The notes: generated by a model not told the origin, from the sequence alone. A stretch of 64,000 nucleotides of DNA from Solobacterium sp. (GCA_017469885.1 JAFUFO010000034.1:1-64000), one strand, 5' to 3'; numbered from the stretch's first letter, positions 8,200-17,489 are shown. Translations and numbers: made by a program.

Positions 8200-9549
8200 A
8201 TGAAATTCCGTCAGAATGAGCGCACACAGCGAACCGTACGGTTCGCGGTCAATGTTTTAAGCATCCTGATTCATGTCCTGTTTTTTTATGTCATCTGGAT
8301 GCAGGTATTCAATGGCCGAGTCATTTATGCAAGAAGGGGATATATTCTCTATTTTGCAATTTATACCGCATCACTGGTGTTATTTAATCATGTCTTCGGC
8401 GGCTTTAATCTTGGCTATAACACCACCGGAGATCTGATTTTCTCACAGATCCTGTCGAGCTTTTTCTCACTGGGCGTTATTTACCTGCAGGTATCCATCG
8501 TAACCAAGCATTTCTTTGGGATTGGCAGGCTCTTCGTTCTGTTTCTGATCGATGTCATTATTTCGGTGGTTCTCTGTTATCTTGCGAACCGCATCTTCTA
8601 TCGGATGTTTCCGCCGAAGGAAACGTTAATGATCTATGACAAGGAAGACCAGTCCATCTACGACCGGATCCTGAAATATCAGTCTGACAGCTATGACATC
8701 CGCAAGAAGGAGTCCTATGCGGAGTTTTCCAAACATATGGAAGAGCTGGAAAACTACCAGTGTGCAGTCGGTGTCGGACTCAAACCCGATCATAAGGAAG
8801 CACTGGTCAAGTATGCCTATGACATCACCAAACCAATCTATCTTCTGCCGGATGTCTATGACGTAATCATCAATGGCGGACGAAATGTATACCTCGTTGA
8901 TACACCGATGTATATGGTTAATAACTTCGGCCCAAGTCAGCTGGAGAAGATCGTAAAGCGGATCTTTGACATTGTCTTTTCTCTGGTTCTGCTTGTGGTA
9001 ATGTCACCGTTCCTGCTGATTACCGCACTGGCGGTAAAACTCCAGGATGGGGGACCGGTATTCTATAAGCAGACGCGTTTGACGCAGTATGGCCGGGAAT
9101 TTGAAATCATCAAGTTCCGTTCCATGAAAGTGGATGCGGAGAAGGTAGGCGGTGCACAGCTCGCAAAAGAGAATGATGACCGCATTACCAAAGTCGGCAA
9201 GTTCATCCGTGCAACCCGCCTGGATGAATTCCCACAGCTGTTCAATATTCTCAAAGGCGATATGTCCGTGGTCGGACCTCGTCCGGAGCGTCCGGAACTT
9301 GCGGCGAAGATCGAAGAAAAGCTGCCTGAATTCCATTACCGCTTAAAGGCAAAAGCCGGTCTTACCGGCTATGCCCAGGTGTATGGGAAATACAATACGA
9401 AATTAAAGGACAAACTGCTGTTTGACCTGATTTATATCGAGCATTACTCGCTTCTGATGGATATCCGTATCCTGTTTCTGACCTTCAAGATTGTTTTCAA
9501 AAAGGAAAGTACAGAAGGAGTAACCGACAACGAACTTCACATTGATTGA
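8200..9549 (+). CDS. Initiating sugar-phosphate transferase (WcaJ/CpsE-type)
   Basis: A 449-residue polyprenyl-phosphate hexose-1-phosphate transferase that starts repeat-unit assembly by placing a sugar-1-phosphate on undecaprenyl phosphate. The N-terminal third has about four or five hydrophobic helices. A CoA-binding-like middle follows, then the catalytic bacterial sugar transferase domain. That domain begins at the KRIFDIVFSLVLL membrane-hairpin segment and includes DGGPVFYKQTR, IIKFRSM, LDEFPQLFNILKGDMS and VGPRPERPE, the signature order of the family. It is the only gene of this type in the window, so at least one glycan starts here. It overlaps the leader of the aminotransferase gene downstream. 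Confidence 0.95.
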   Translation: MKFRQNERTQRTVRFAVNVLSILIHVLFFYVIWMQVFNGRVIYARRGYILYFAIYTASLVLFNHVFGGFNLGYNTTGDLIFSQILSSFFSLGVIYLQVSIVTKHFFGIGRLFVLFLIDVIISVVLCYLANRIFYRMFPPKETLMIYDKEDQSIYDRILKYQSDSYDIRKKESYAEFSKHMEELENYQCAVGVGLKPDHKEALVKYAYDITKPIYLLPDVYDVIINGGRNVYLVDTPMYMVNNFGPSQLEKIVKRIFDIVFSLVLLVVMSPFLLITALAVKLQDGGPVFYKQTRLTQYGREFEIIKFRSMKVDAEKVGGAQLAKENDDRITKVGKFIRATRLDEFPQLFNILKGDMSVVGPRPERPELAAKIEEKLPEFHYRLKAKAGLTGYAQVYGKYNTKLKDKLLFDLIYIEHYSLLMDIRILFLTFKIVFKKESTEGVTDNELHID

Positions 9550-9565
9550 AAGGATGAATTCATAT

Positions 9566-10675
9566 ATGGAAAAGAACATTCTGGTTACCCGGTCTTCCAT
9601 GCCGGAGTATGAAGAGTATATCGAAGAAATCAAAGACATCTGGGACAGTCGCTGGCTGACCAATATGGGCGCAAAGCACCAGAAACTGATTGAAGAACTC
9701 AAGGCCTATCTTGGAGTAGAACATCTGGATCTTCTGACCAATGGCCATATGGCACTGGAGCTGACCCTGCAGGCACTGAATCTTTCCGGTGAGGTCATTA
9801 CCACACCGTTTACCTTTATCTCCACGACCCATGCGATCACAAGAAACGGACTGACACCGGTCTTCTGCGATATCGATCCGGAAACCTATACGATGGACCC
9901 GAACAAAATTGAGGCATTAATCACAGAGAAGACCTGCGCGATCATGCCGGTCCATGTCTATGGCAATGTGTGTGATGTGGAGGCGATTGAGGCAATCGCA
10001 AAGAAACATAACCTGAAGGTCATCTATGACGCAGCGCATGTATTCGGCGTGAAGTACAAAGGGAAGGGCATCGGCTCCTTCGGTGATGCCTCCTGTTTCA
10101 GTTTCCATGCGACAAAGGTCTTCAATACGATTGAAGGCGGTGCCGCGATCATCAACGATCCGGAAGCCGCAGACCGTCTGTATCGGCTCAAGGACTTTGG
10201 AATTCTGGATTCCGAACGCATCGACTGTATCGGACCGAATGCCAAGATGAATGAGTTCTGTGCCGCAATGGGTTTATGCAATCTGAGACATGTGGATGGG
10301 GAAATCGCCAAGCGCAAAGCCGCCGCGGAGTGTTATCGGAAGGAACTTGCGGGGGTGGATGGTCTTCGCCTGAATTGTGAACAGGAAGATGTGACACCGA
10401 ACTATGCATACTTCCCGGTGCTGATTGACCCGGAAAAATTCGGTATGAACCGGGATGAACTGTGTGAGAAACTTAAGGAAGCGCATATCTTTGCGCGGAA
10501 ATATTTCTACCCGTGTGTCAATGCGGCAGAGTGCTACAGTGACAGATACAATGCGGAGGATACGCCGATTGCGCTGGACTACAGCCATAAGGTACTGACA
10601 CTTCCGATGTTCGCGGATCTTACCGAAGACGATGTCCGCCGCATCTGTGCTGTGATAAAGGCCTGCCATAAATAA
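9566..10675 (+). CDS. DegT/DnrJ/EryC1-family PLP sugar aminotransferase
   Basis: A 369-residue PLP enzyme that transfers an amino group, usually from glutamate, to a nucleotide-linked 4-keto (or 3-keto) sugar. The Schiff-base lysine is K184 in SCFSFHATKVFNTIEGG, the typical family motif. Also seen are TPFTFISTTHAI near the phosphate site and YDAAHVFGV with the PLP-stacking aspartate. ATG 9566 lies 11 nt after AAGGA; ATG 9554 is possible. It probably makes an amino-deoxy sugar for the repeat unit, perhaps from a 4-keto intermediate like that of CapE. It could in principle aminate another carbonyl, but nothing in sequence links it to phosphonoacetaldehyde. Confidence 0.9.
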   Translation: MEKNILVTRSSMPEYEEYIEEIKDIWDSRWLTNMGAKHQKLIEELKAYLGVEHLDLLTNGHMALELTLQALNLSGEVITTPFTFISTTHAITRNGLTPVFCDIDPETYTMDPNKIEALITEKTCAIMPVHVYGNVCDVEAIEAIAKKHNLKVIYDAAHVFGVKYKGKGIGSFGDASCFSFHATKVFNTIEGGAAIINDPEAADRLYRLKDFGILDSERIDCIGPNAKMNEFCAAMGLCNLRHVDGEIAKRKAAAECYRKELAGVDGLRLNCEQEDVTPNYAYFPVLIDPEKFGMNRDELCEKLKEAHIFARKYFYPCVNAAECYSDRYNAEDTPIALDYSHKVLTLPMFADLTEDDVRRICAVIKACHK

Positions 10676-10684
10676 GGAACCCGC

Positions 10685-11851
10685 ATGTATGTGATTCTCA
10701 TCTGCGTCGTCCTTGCGGCAATGGCCGCGGTTCGCCTGCAGGATAAAGAAAACAGATTTGAAAAAGCAGAGAAAGCGCTGTATGTTGTGGTCGCTCTGTT
10801 TTTTCTTGTGCGTTTTTCCATCGGTCAGGATACCGGAACATATCACTGGCTGTTTTATGATGTGAAGAACCCGCTTGCGGACTCCCTGACATCGCATATG
10901 ATGCGCAACTTTCTCTATACGCTGTGCAATTACGGAATTAAAACCATGTTTCATGAGTTCCGCTGGTTTGTGCTGTGTTCGAATCTTCTGATCCTGGGGG
11001 CGTTTACCTGGGTCATCTTCCGTCACAGCAGACACACTGCGATGAGTCTCTTCCTGTTCTGTGCCGGCGGGATTCTGGAAGTGTATTACGGCAGCGGGCT
11101 TCGTGCCGGTGCCGTCATGGCCATTTTTATCTTTGCGTTCTATCAGTTTTTGCCGAAGAAGCAGTACCTGCTTTATGAACTGTTCTCTCTGATCGCATTC
11201 GGGTTCCATGAGACTGCATTGTTATTGCTGGTGGTGCCGTTCCTGGTTCCGGCCGCAAAGCACTTTAAGAAGAAGCCGGTGAAGATACTGCTGATCATGT
11301 TCGGCATCAGTGCCGTGCTCTGTCTTATCACAACGCGCGGTTTTGAAGAACTTGGCTATTATCTGATCGGCAAGTACGGCTGGGATGCAACCTGGACGCA
11401 TGTGGTTGCCTATCTTCGCTATCAGGAATTCAGTATCCTGGGACTTGGTATGGAAGGGGTCTTCCTGATCGGAATCTTACTGCTGTACTGGATGGCGGAC
11501 CGGGAGAAGCTCGATGAATTCACCTCCCTGGAGATGATGACCTTCCTGTTCAGTATTGCGATTTATATTTCACTGGCCGGATATTCCCTGATGTCGCGGG
11601 TCAGCGACATGTTTCAGGTGATCATGGTCATTCTGATTCCGAAACTGATCGGCGCAATTCCGCAGACATCAAAACGGCTGATTGCATTCTGCGGTGTGGC
11701 GCTTCTGAATCTGTTTCTTCTCTATTCGGATCTCAACGCAAAGATTGCGTCGATCAATCACACGGAGAAGTTTCAGATTTCCATGCGGGAATTTCCGTAT
11801 ATTACGGTATTTGATAAAAATACGATTGATACCCTATATGAACGGCAATGA
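10685..11851 (+). CDS. EpsG-family membrane protein, probable polysaccharide polymerase
   Basis: A 388-residue membrane protein with about ten hydrophobic segments. The motif RFSIGQDTGTYHW near residue 40 matches the conserved R-x-GxDxxxY region of EpsG/Wzy-type polymerases. It probably polymerises the repeat unit begun by the sugar-phosphate transferase two genes upstream. AAGGA lies before ATG 10685, nine bases after the aminotransferase stop. It ends at a strong hairpin, so it closes this operon. EpsG and O-antigen-ligase-type polymerases both occur in this window; this is the EpsG type. Confidence 0.85.
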   Translation: MYVILICVVLAAMAAVRLQDKENRFEKAEKALYVVVALFFLVRFSIGQDTGTYHWLFYDVKNPLADSLTSHMMRNFLYTLCNYGIKTMFHEFRWFVLCSNLLILGAFTWVIFRHSRHTAMSLFLFCAGGILEVYYGSGLRAGAVMAIFIFAFYQFLPKKQYLLYELFSLIAFGFHETALLLLVVPFLVPAAKHFKKKPVKILLIMFGISAVLCLITTRGFEELGYYLIGKYGWDATWTHVVAYLRYQEFSILGLGMEGVFLIGILLLYWMADREKLDEFTSLEMMTFLFSIAIYISLAGYSLMSRVSDMFQVIMVILIPKLIGAIPQTSKRLIAFCGVALLNLFLLYSDLNAKIASINHTEKFQISMREFPYITVFDKNTIDTLYERQ

Positions 11852-11874
11852 CAGGATGGCAGACGCCATCCTGT
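11851..11874 (+). terminator. Hairpin terminator after EpsG-like gene
   Basis: A perfect 10-bp stem (ACAGGATGGC at 11851-11860 with its complement at 11865-11874) and a 4-nt loop directly follow the stop codon. A weak T-rich tail (TTGCGTTTTG) comes after. Confidence 0.7.
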
Positions 11875-11895
11875 TGCGTTTTGAACCATGTAGTA

Positions 11896-11904
11896 TGATA
11901 TAAC
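11896..11904 (+). promoter_or_regulatory. Extended -10 promoter, leaderless start
   Basis: TGATATAAC at 11896-11904 is an extended -10 element (TGnTATAAC). It ends 7 nt before ATG 11912, leaving no room for a ribosome-binding site. A TTGCGT -35 candidate at 11874 has a long 19-bp spacer. The same TGATATAAC occurs at 63686-63694. Confidence 0.5.
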
Positions 11905-11911
11905 TTGAAAT

Positions 11912-13171
11912 ATGACAACACGATGCCTGGCAGTAACCGGAACCTTTCTTCCGTACAATGATGTAACGACGCAGCTGGTCTATAAACAGCTGCGGCTTTT
12001 ACCGATGGAATACGATGTCTGTGCACTGGACGGACAGAAAGCAGATCCTTCTTTTGTGCAGAAACTGAATGAAGATCCTAATTTCAGGAAGTTTCATATC
12101 ACGCAGACCTATACCAACCGGGATGCCCTGTTTTCCATTAAGAATGTGAATCTCTTCAAGGCACTGTCTACAGTAAACAAGTACATCAATCAGGCTATTT
12201 CCATGTATGACGGCCATGAGGTGCTGTATACCTCGAGTTTCCCATGTTATACGACACGGGTGGGGGTAGAACTGAAGAAGCGCAATCCCAGTCTGAAGTG
12301 GATCGCCAGTTTTTCCGATCCTATCAACCACAGTCCGTATAAATATGACAAGGCGACGATCCGCTCGTATTTTCCGATCCAACGGGAGTGCTTCTATATC
12401 TACTGTCATTACTATGTCGTGGATCAGGATGAAGCCAACGCCTTTGAACAGGCAGACCTCCTGTTATTCATCTGTGAAGAACAGCGGGATTTCATGATCG
12501 AACAGTACATGAAGTATTTTCATAACATTACGGAGGAGGAACTCCGTAAGAAGTGTGTGATCGTACCGCTTTCCTATATTCCCGAATGGACCGATACTAC
12601 GGTTCATCCAAAGCCGGAAGAAGATAACGGTATCTTTACACTTGCGCATTTCGGACGTATTTACGGACTCCGCATCATTGAAGAGTTTCTGTATGCGCTG
12701 AAGATCTTTGTGAGCTCTCATCCGGATGTAAAGCTGCGCATTGAACAGTTCGGAGAATTCCGCCGTAACGATAAGCAACTGATCCGGAAGCTGAACCTGG
12801 AGCCGCTCTTTGTCATCCATGACAAGTTCACATACGAGAAGGGCTTTGAAAAGATGGGACAGGCGGATGCGGTGCTTTTATTCGATACCATCATGTCGGA
12901 AGATGAAATTCAGCCATACCTTCCCAGCAAGGTCCTGGAATACTCTCTGTTAAAGAAAAATGTGCTTGCGGTAACCACAAGCACAAGTCCGACTTACCGC
13001 CTGATGAAACAGACGGATTCCGTTGTCTGTAAATATGACCGTCATGATATTCTGCGCGGACTCGAACAGATCATTCTGGAAGGGAAGACGTCCATTATTG
13101 ACTACAGCTATGACAATGAAACTGCAGTAAAGGAACTGCAGAAACGGGTGGGAGAACTTCTTAACGTATGA
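11912..13171 (+). CDS. Probable GT-B glycosyltransferase
   Basis: A 419-residue protein resembling family 4-like glycosyltransferases with a long N-terminal Rossmann domain. Visible landmarks are the start RCLAVTGTFLPYNDVTTQ, the central FSDPINHSP and LLLFICEEQRDFM segments (residues about 140-200), THAHFGRIYG-like LAHFGRIYGLR before the C-terminal domain, and QPYLPSKVLEYSLL near residue 335, equivalent to the donor-binding loop. The canonical EX7E is not obvious, so the subfamily is unsure. It is translationally coupled to the next GT-C gene by a 4-bp overlap. The likely role is adding a sugar to the repeat unit or to a secondary polymer. Confidence 0.75.
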   Translation: MTTRCLAVTGTFLPYNDVTTQLVYKQLRLLPMEYDVCALDGQKADPSFVQKLNEDPNFRKFHITQTYTNRDALFSIKNVNLFKALSTVNKYINQAISMYDGHEVLYTSSFPCYTTRVGVELKKRNPSLKWIASFSDPINHSPYKYDKATIRSYFPIQRECFYIYCHYYVVDQDEANAFEQADLLLFICEEQRDFMIEQYMKYFHNITEEELRKKCVIVPLSYIPEWTDTTVHPKPEEDNGIFTLAHFGRIYGLRIIEEFLYALKIFVSSHPDVKLRIEQFGEFRRNDKQLIRKLNLEPLFVIHDKFTYEKGFEKMGQADAVLLFDTIMSEDEIQPYLPSKVLEYSLLKKNVLAVTTSTSPTYRLMKQTDSVVCKYDRHDILRGLEQIILEGKTSIIDYSYDNETAVKELQKRVGELLNV

Positions 13172-14493
13172 ATCAGCGAAAACTGCTTGATGACAGAACG
13201 GCATATATCCTGCGGATTGCCCTGATCCTTGTCATGGCAGTTTTCATGTGCGCACTTGCATATAAAAACTACAGTATATGGGATGACGAACTGTTTACGC
13301 TCACCGCAATCGACGGAAGCTGGACGCATCTCTGGGAAGTGATCGTGGCGGACCTCGTTCATCCGCCTCTACATTACGTTCTCTTAAAAGGATTTGTGGA
13401 TCTGTTTTCAACAGGACACCTCGGAACAGTCGTCCTTGCGAAACTGTTTTCGGTGTTCTGGGTCGTTTTACTGATGATTCTGGGTTCAAGGATTCTGGCG
13501 AAGCGATACGGACAGCGGACGGCACTGGTATTTGTGCTTCTGTTATCCGGAAACATGATTGTCGGCTACTCTGTGGAAATCCGGATGTATTCTCTGGCTT
13601 CCTGTGCGACGGCGCTTGCGTATCTTTATGCCAATGAGCTTGTAAATGAACCGGTTCGTAAAAACTGGCTGCCGCTGACGTTTTGGACGGTGATCGGTAT
13701 CTATACCAATTATTTTGCGGCATTTGCGCTGGTCTTTCTGTGGCTGGTGCTGCTTGGCTGGTGCTGGAAACAGAAACGAATCAAAGCCTGGTTCTGTTAT
13801 GCCATGGCATGTGTGATTCTTTATCTTCCGTGGGTTATTACCGTACTGACGAATTACGGCAGTATTACGGATTATGACCCCGGTCTGACTGTTAAACGGA
13901 TCATTCAGTTCTTTGCGTTTCCGTTCAGCAGTCACAATGAAGCGGTGTCACTGTGTCTGATTGCGTTTACCGTTCTGTTAATTGGCATGATTCTGGTTCG
14001 TACAAAGAAGACGGAATTCTTCTGGGCATTCCTGTTAAATCCGGTATGGGTAGGAATTCTGTGCATTCTTTCCTCGTTCCTGTTTCATAAGTTCATTACC
14101 GGCCGTTACCTGTTGCCGGGATGGGCTGCCTTCTGGGCAGGCCTTGCGATCGGTACGTCGTATCTGAAAAAAACCTGGTTTATACCGGTTCTGGCGGTAA
14201 TTGATTTACTTTCCTGTATCTGCATCTATCAGACGGAGGCAGCTGACCGGAAGGCAACGCGTGATCTGCTTGCCTATACCGAAGCACACCAGCCGATGCT
14301 GGCGGAGAGAAGTATTTATAACCTGATACATTATCTTAAGCCGGAGGCAGAGCTCATTGAAAATGGCGATCCGGATGCGGCAGGAAAACGCTTTGTATAT
14401 TATTGGAGTGATCTTTATACCCAGCTTTCAGAGAGTGATATTATTGTGTCATTTCCGCTTTCGGTACATGAAATCTGTGTCTTTGAAAAATGA
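13168..14493 (+). CDS. GT-C membrane glycosyltransferase (PMT/ArnT-like)
   Basis: A 441-residue polytopic protein with about eleven hydrophobic helices. The first extracytoplasmic loop has SIWDDELFTL, the acidic catalytic motif of GT-C enzymes. It is followed by VHPPLHYVLLKG, the HPP motif of the PMT/ArnT/GT39 group. Such enzymes take a sugar from a polyprenyl-phosphate donor and add it outside the membrane. The ATGA overlap with the preceding glycosyltransferase suggests the two act in one modification. The stop at 14493 is followed in the same frame by 70 open codons that look like unrelated decayed coding sequence. Confidence 0.85.
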   Translation: MNQRKLLDDRTAYILRIALILVMAVFMCALAYKNYSIWDDELFTLTAIDGSWTHLWEVIVADLVHPPLHYVLLKGFVDLFSTGHLGTVVLAKLFSVFWVVLLMILGSRILAKRYGQRTALVFVLLLSGNMIVGYSVEIRMYSLASCATALAYLYANELVNEPVRKNWLPLTFWTVIGIYTNYFAAFALVFLWLVLLGWCWKQKRIKAWFCYAMACVILYLPWVITVLTNYGSITDYDPGLTVKRIIQFFAFPFSSHNEAVSLCLIAFTVLLIGMILVRTKKTEFFWAFLLNPVWVGILCILSSFLFHKFITGRYLLPGWAAFWAGLAIGTSYLKKTWFIPVLAVIDLLSCICIYQTEAADRKATRDLLAYTEAHQPMLAERSIYNLIHYLKPEAELIENGDPDAAGKRFVYYWSDLYTQLSESDIIVSFPLSVHEICVFEK

Positions 14494-14706
14494 ACTGTTG
14501 GAAAAAGAAACGGTACATTCGGATATTTTATAAATAAGAGCTATTACCTTGAATGCGACAGTAAAGGAAATGGCAATGTGAACGAACGTGTTGTCCTGGA
14601 TTGTTCAATCAACGGCTTCAAAGTATCTAATCCCAATGTCAGTAATATATGCGGCAGAGTAGTACTGAAAGATACTCAGAATAACGAAGCGGCACAAGCT
14701 AAGTGA
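14494..14706 (+). pseudogene. Open remnant without start codon
   Basis: Seventy sense codons run in frame directly after the GT-C stop and end at TGA 14704-14706. They include YYLECDSKGNGNVNERVV and end in EAAQAK. There is no ATG (only an internal GTG at 14578) and no ribosome-binding site. Composition is visibly more A/T-rich than the neighbours. I do not recognise the family. It looks like the C-terminal part of a foreign gene left after rearrangement. Confidence 0.35.
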
Positions 14707-14731
14707 GATGTAGCCGAAGCGGGAGGATCCT

Positions 14732-14860
14732 ATGTCAGCGCTGTTTGAGAAATGCGCTGAAGAGTTCTCATTGGGTAACTACAAGGAAGCAAACAGTACA
14801 CTTTCTCAGCTTGAAGAAATGCGGCTGGCGGAATATGGGTTAAGTAGAATTGTTGTTTAA
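14732..14860 (+). CDS. Small 42-residue ORF of unknown function, possibly truncated
   Basis: ATG 14732 has a very good ribosome-binding site (GGGAGGA at 14721-14727). The product begins MSALFEKCAEEFSLGNYKEA, has a predicted amphipathic helical character, and stops at TAA 14858. Another frame from about 14876 stays open to TGA 14996 (it includes DEVVLELLSMYDAQSF), so this may be a frameshifted longer gene. I do not recognise it. Either a real small protein or the surviving 5' end of a decayed gene. Confidence 0.35.
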   Translation: MSALFEKCAEEFSLGNYKEANSTLSQLEEMRLAEYGLSRIVV

Positions 14861-15090
14861 ATATTACTTTCCTTAAGTAGTTAGGCATATCATAATCTTC
14901 GTAGCGACGCATGGTCGGATGAAGTCGTTCTCGAACTTCTTTCGATGTATGATGCGCAGAGCTTCAGAACGGGACAAGGAGTGCTGGCCGGAGAGTGATC
15001 TTGAAGAAGGAAGAACCGATCCTGCGGAATTCAAAAACGATGTAATCCTACGGGTGGCATATTGTAATTAGTATTATCAGTAAGGGAACT
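14861..15090. other. Gene-free stretch, decayed coding sequence
   Basis: No intact gene is visible in these 230 bases. An open frame ends at TGA 14996, and a second short frame ending at 15068 reads EEGRTDPAEFKNDVILRVAYCN. Neither has a start or a ribosome-binding site. A TATTAT box at 15072-15077 followed by AAGGGA may serve the acyltransferase gene at 15091. Confidence 0.4.
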
Positions 15091-16062
15091 ATGGAAAACA
15101 CGCATACACGGAATGTGACAATTGATATTCTCCGCATCATCGGACTTTTTCTGGTGATTGCGGCGCATTGCGAATTCCCGGAGTGGTTCTATGAACTGCG
15201 GGAATTTGATGTGGTGACACTGGTCGCGGTTTCCGGTATGTCATTCTATACCAGTTCGGGAAGATCGAATGAGTCCTACGGGAGTTATGTGAAGAAACGG
15301 TTCCTGCGGCTGGTGCTTCCGGTATGGGAGTTTCTCGTACTGTTCTTTGTGTTTTTCCGGCTTCTTGGACGCTCGTTTACGACGTGGCAGATGCTGGAGT
15401 CGTTTGCTTTACTGTCCGGCGGGATTCTCTTCATCTGGGTATACCGCATCTTCTTTATCAACGCGTTGCTGAATCCGCTGTTAAAAAAGCTGGCCGAAAA
15501 ATATGATTTCATTGTATGCTGCGGGATTCTGATCGGCGGTCTTCTGGCAAATCAGCTGATGTATCAGTTTGTCAGTCTGGTTCTGCCGGGTACGGCAGGA
15601 AAGCTGTTTGACTATATCGTGGTTTATACACTTGGCTATGCATTGATTTCCTGGGTGGGAATGCTGTGGGAGAAGGAAGGAAAGCGGGAACGTATCATTC
15701 TGCTGGTCATTGCGGCCGCAGCCCTAGTACTTTCCATTGTCGCCCGCGGATTCCGTCCGTTCTCGGAGTTCAAATATCCGCCGCAGCTGTATTACGTCTC
15801 CTATGGTCTGCTTGTGACGTTTGGCCTGTATCTGCTTCTATCAAAGATCCAGATACCCGAAAGCGCCCGTCAGAGTATCACCTGGCTGTCGGTCAATACG
15901 ATGCGCATCTATATGTGGCACATCTTTCTGTATTATCTGCTCGACACGGTATCGCCTGATCTCATGAAGAATCCCTGGCTGACCTATGCGGTTCTGCTTG
16001 GCGGGGGTGTAATCGGCGCATGGATACAGGGAAAGCTGCTCGGTCTCATAAAAAAGCGTTGA
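15091..16062 (+). CDS. Acyltransferase family 3 membrane protein
   Basis: A 323-residue protein with about ten hydrophobic segments. The N-terminal motif is NVTIDILRIIGLFLVIAAHC, which places the conserved arginine and histidine of acyltransferase-3 (OafA/WecH-like) O-acetyltransferases in helix 1. A second motif, KKRFLRLVLPVW, is the conserved R/K-rich start of helix 3. It probably O-acetylates a sugar or lipid-linked intermediate using acetyl-CoA. AAGGGA lies just before ATG 15091. It has no SGNH extension. It stands alone, bordered by decayed sequence and a bidirectional terminator. Confidence 0.88.
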   Translation: MENTHTRNVTIDILRIIGLFLVIAAHCEFPEWFYELREFDVVTLVAVSGMSFYTSSGRSNESYGSYVKKRFLRLVLPVWEFLVLFFVFFRLLGRSFTTWQMLESFALLSGGILFIWVYRIFFINALLNPLLKKLAEKYDFIVCCGILIGGLLANQLMYQFVSLVLPGTAGKLFDYIVVYTLGYALISWVGMLWEKEGKRERIILLVIAAAALVLSIVARGFRPFSEFKYPPQLYYVSYGLLVTFGLYLLLSKIQIPESARQSITWLSVNTMRIYMWHIFLYYLLDTVSPDLMKNPWLTYAVLLGGGVIGAWIQGKLLGLIKKR

Positions 16063-16079
16063 TCTGATCAGCGCTTTTT
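16051..16079. terminator. Bidirectional terminator overlapping two stop codons
   Basis: AAAAAGCG at 16051-16058 pairs with CGCTTTTT at 16072-16079, with an inner GATC/GATC stem and a G-T wobble. It overlaps the stops of the forward acyltransferase (16062) and the reverse flippase (16068) and gives U tracts in both directions. Confidence 0.8.
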
Positions 16080-17486
16080 CAATAACAGCCATGCGGATAA
16101 GGGAACGGATGCCGCAACGATAAGATATCGGATCAGCGGCAGATGAAACAGGGTTCGGATGATCAGCGTAACACCCAGTAATCCGGCAGATACCAGCAGG
16201 ATGATGCGCAGATCATAGACTGTTTCCAGCTGTTGTTTCTTCTGAATCCTCTGATAACAGACATAGTGGAACAGCGCCAGAAAGAGATAGGAGACCAGCG
16301 TGGTGGTTCCTGCAACGGTATAGCCAAGACGGGGTATCAGAATCGCATTTAACAGAACATTCAGTCCCGCCGCAAGCAGGGTCGCAATCCCGACCAGCTT
16401 TGTTTCCTTAAAGTAATACTCCACATTGGAAAACAGCGTATAGACAAAGATGAAGAAGACACTGGCGGAGACATCCGGTACGATCATCGCCGCCTCCGCA
16501 TAGCTTTCTCCCGCAAAGATTGTGATGACTTCCGGGGCCAGACCCATTCCAATAACACAGAGCAGGGCAATGCCTCCCAGCAACAGTGACGAAGAACTTC
16601 GCAGGGAAGCCTCCTGCCGATCACGGAGCTTTTGAAACGTATATGGAACATAACTGCTGTTGACCGCGTTGACGATCATCAGAACCATGGAGGCGATCAT
16701 ATAGGCAATGCTGTATTTCGCAGAGGCTGAATCACTGACAAGCCTGCCGATCATCAGCCGGTCTGATTGGCTGAGCACAAGGTTGGAGAGAAAGTGGGGG
16801 ATCAATGGCAGGGAGAAGGATAACGCAAAGGTCCAGATCTCCCGGTTGTATATGTACTTTGTCTTGCGAAGCAGGATGATCAGAAGTGGAGCCGCAACCA
16901 GAATGCGGATCAGCAGTTCTCCCTCGATCCGGGCATGGAGCCGATTGGAGAGATGGGTGATCGCATAGATACTGAAGGCATATCCGAATACCGTAATGAT
17001 TACAGAGAGAAGGGTAGACAGCTTATACCGGTAGTGATACCGTTCCCGGCTCTTCCAGTAATCAAACGGGAAGGACGCAAGCAGATGGACAAACATCAGA
17101 CCGGTCAGGTACGGAGACAGGTGAAGCACCTTTGCCCAGAAGGACGGCGCAAGCAGGAAGATCACCAGGAAGAGGGTGAAGATCGCAAGGTTCAGCCATA
17201 ACATGGAGGCGGTGAATGCATCTTCGTCTTCCTCGTGTTCTGTGATGCCTTTCATATAGGCTTCACTGTAAAGGTCCAGGGTGATAATGATACTGAGGAT
17301 GCCGAGCCACGAACTGTACTGGGAATAGATGCCGAAGTCGTCCTGCGAAAGCAGACGGGTGAAAACCGGGGTTGTGATCAGCGATGCGGCACTTTGAAAG
17401 ACCGAGCAGAATAACGCCCATACGGAGGCTTTTACCGGTGCGGACAATGACCGGTATTTCTTAATGAGTGATTGAATCAGATTCAT
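16068..17486 (-). CDS. Polysaccharide flippase (oligosaccharide exporter family)
   Basis: A 472-residue MOP-superfamily protein with about twelve to fourteen hydrophobic helices. N-terminal landmarks are SVWALFCSVFQSAASLITTPVFTRLL and SQDDFGIYSQYSSWLGI, the typical opening of Gram-positive oligosaccharide flippases. It would move a lipid-linked oligosaccharide across the membrane. It is downstream of a GT4 gene on the same strand with a 3-bp gap, so the two form a small reverse operon. It differs clearly from the flippases at 4469 and 61524 and is not a recent duplicate. Confidence 0.9.
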   Translation of the reverse strand: MNLIQSLIKKYRSLSAPVKASVWALFCSVFQSAASLITTPVFTRLLSQDDFGIYSQYSSWLGILSIIITLDLYSEAYMKGITEHEEDEDAFTASMLWLNLAIFTLFLVIFLLAPSFWAKVLHLSPYLTGLMFVHLLASFPFDYWKSRERYHYRYKLSTLLSVIITVFGYAFSIYAITHLSNRLHARIEGELLIRILVAAPLLIILLRKTKYIYNREIWTFALSFSLPLIPHFLSNLVLSQSDRLMIGRLVSDSASAKYSIAYMIASMVLMIVNAVNSSYVPYTFQKLRDRQEASLRSSSSLLLGGIALLCVIGMGLAPEVITIFAGESYAEAAMIVPDVSASVFFIFVYTLFSNVEYYFKETKLVGIATLLAAGLNVLLNAILIPRLGYTVAGTTTLVSYLFLALFHYVCYQRIQKKQQLETVYDLRIILLVSAGLLGVTLIIRTLFHLPLIRYLIVAASVPLSAWLLLKKR

Positions 17487-17489
17487 AGG

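Noticed and set aside
9566-10675. AEP transaminase completing the phosphonate pathway
   Set aside because: The protein is a DegT-type sugar aminotransferase by motif and neighbours; PhnW and PntC transaminases belong to other PLP groups.
14730-14912. 60-codon minus-strand ORF beginning MRRYEDYDMPNYLRK
   Set aside because: Lies in decayed sequence, has no ribosome-binding site and overlaps the better-supported forward 42-codon ORF. I cannot exclude that it is a fragment of a reverse gene.
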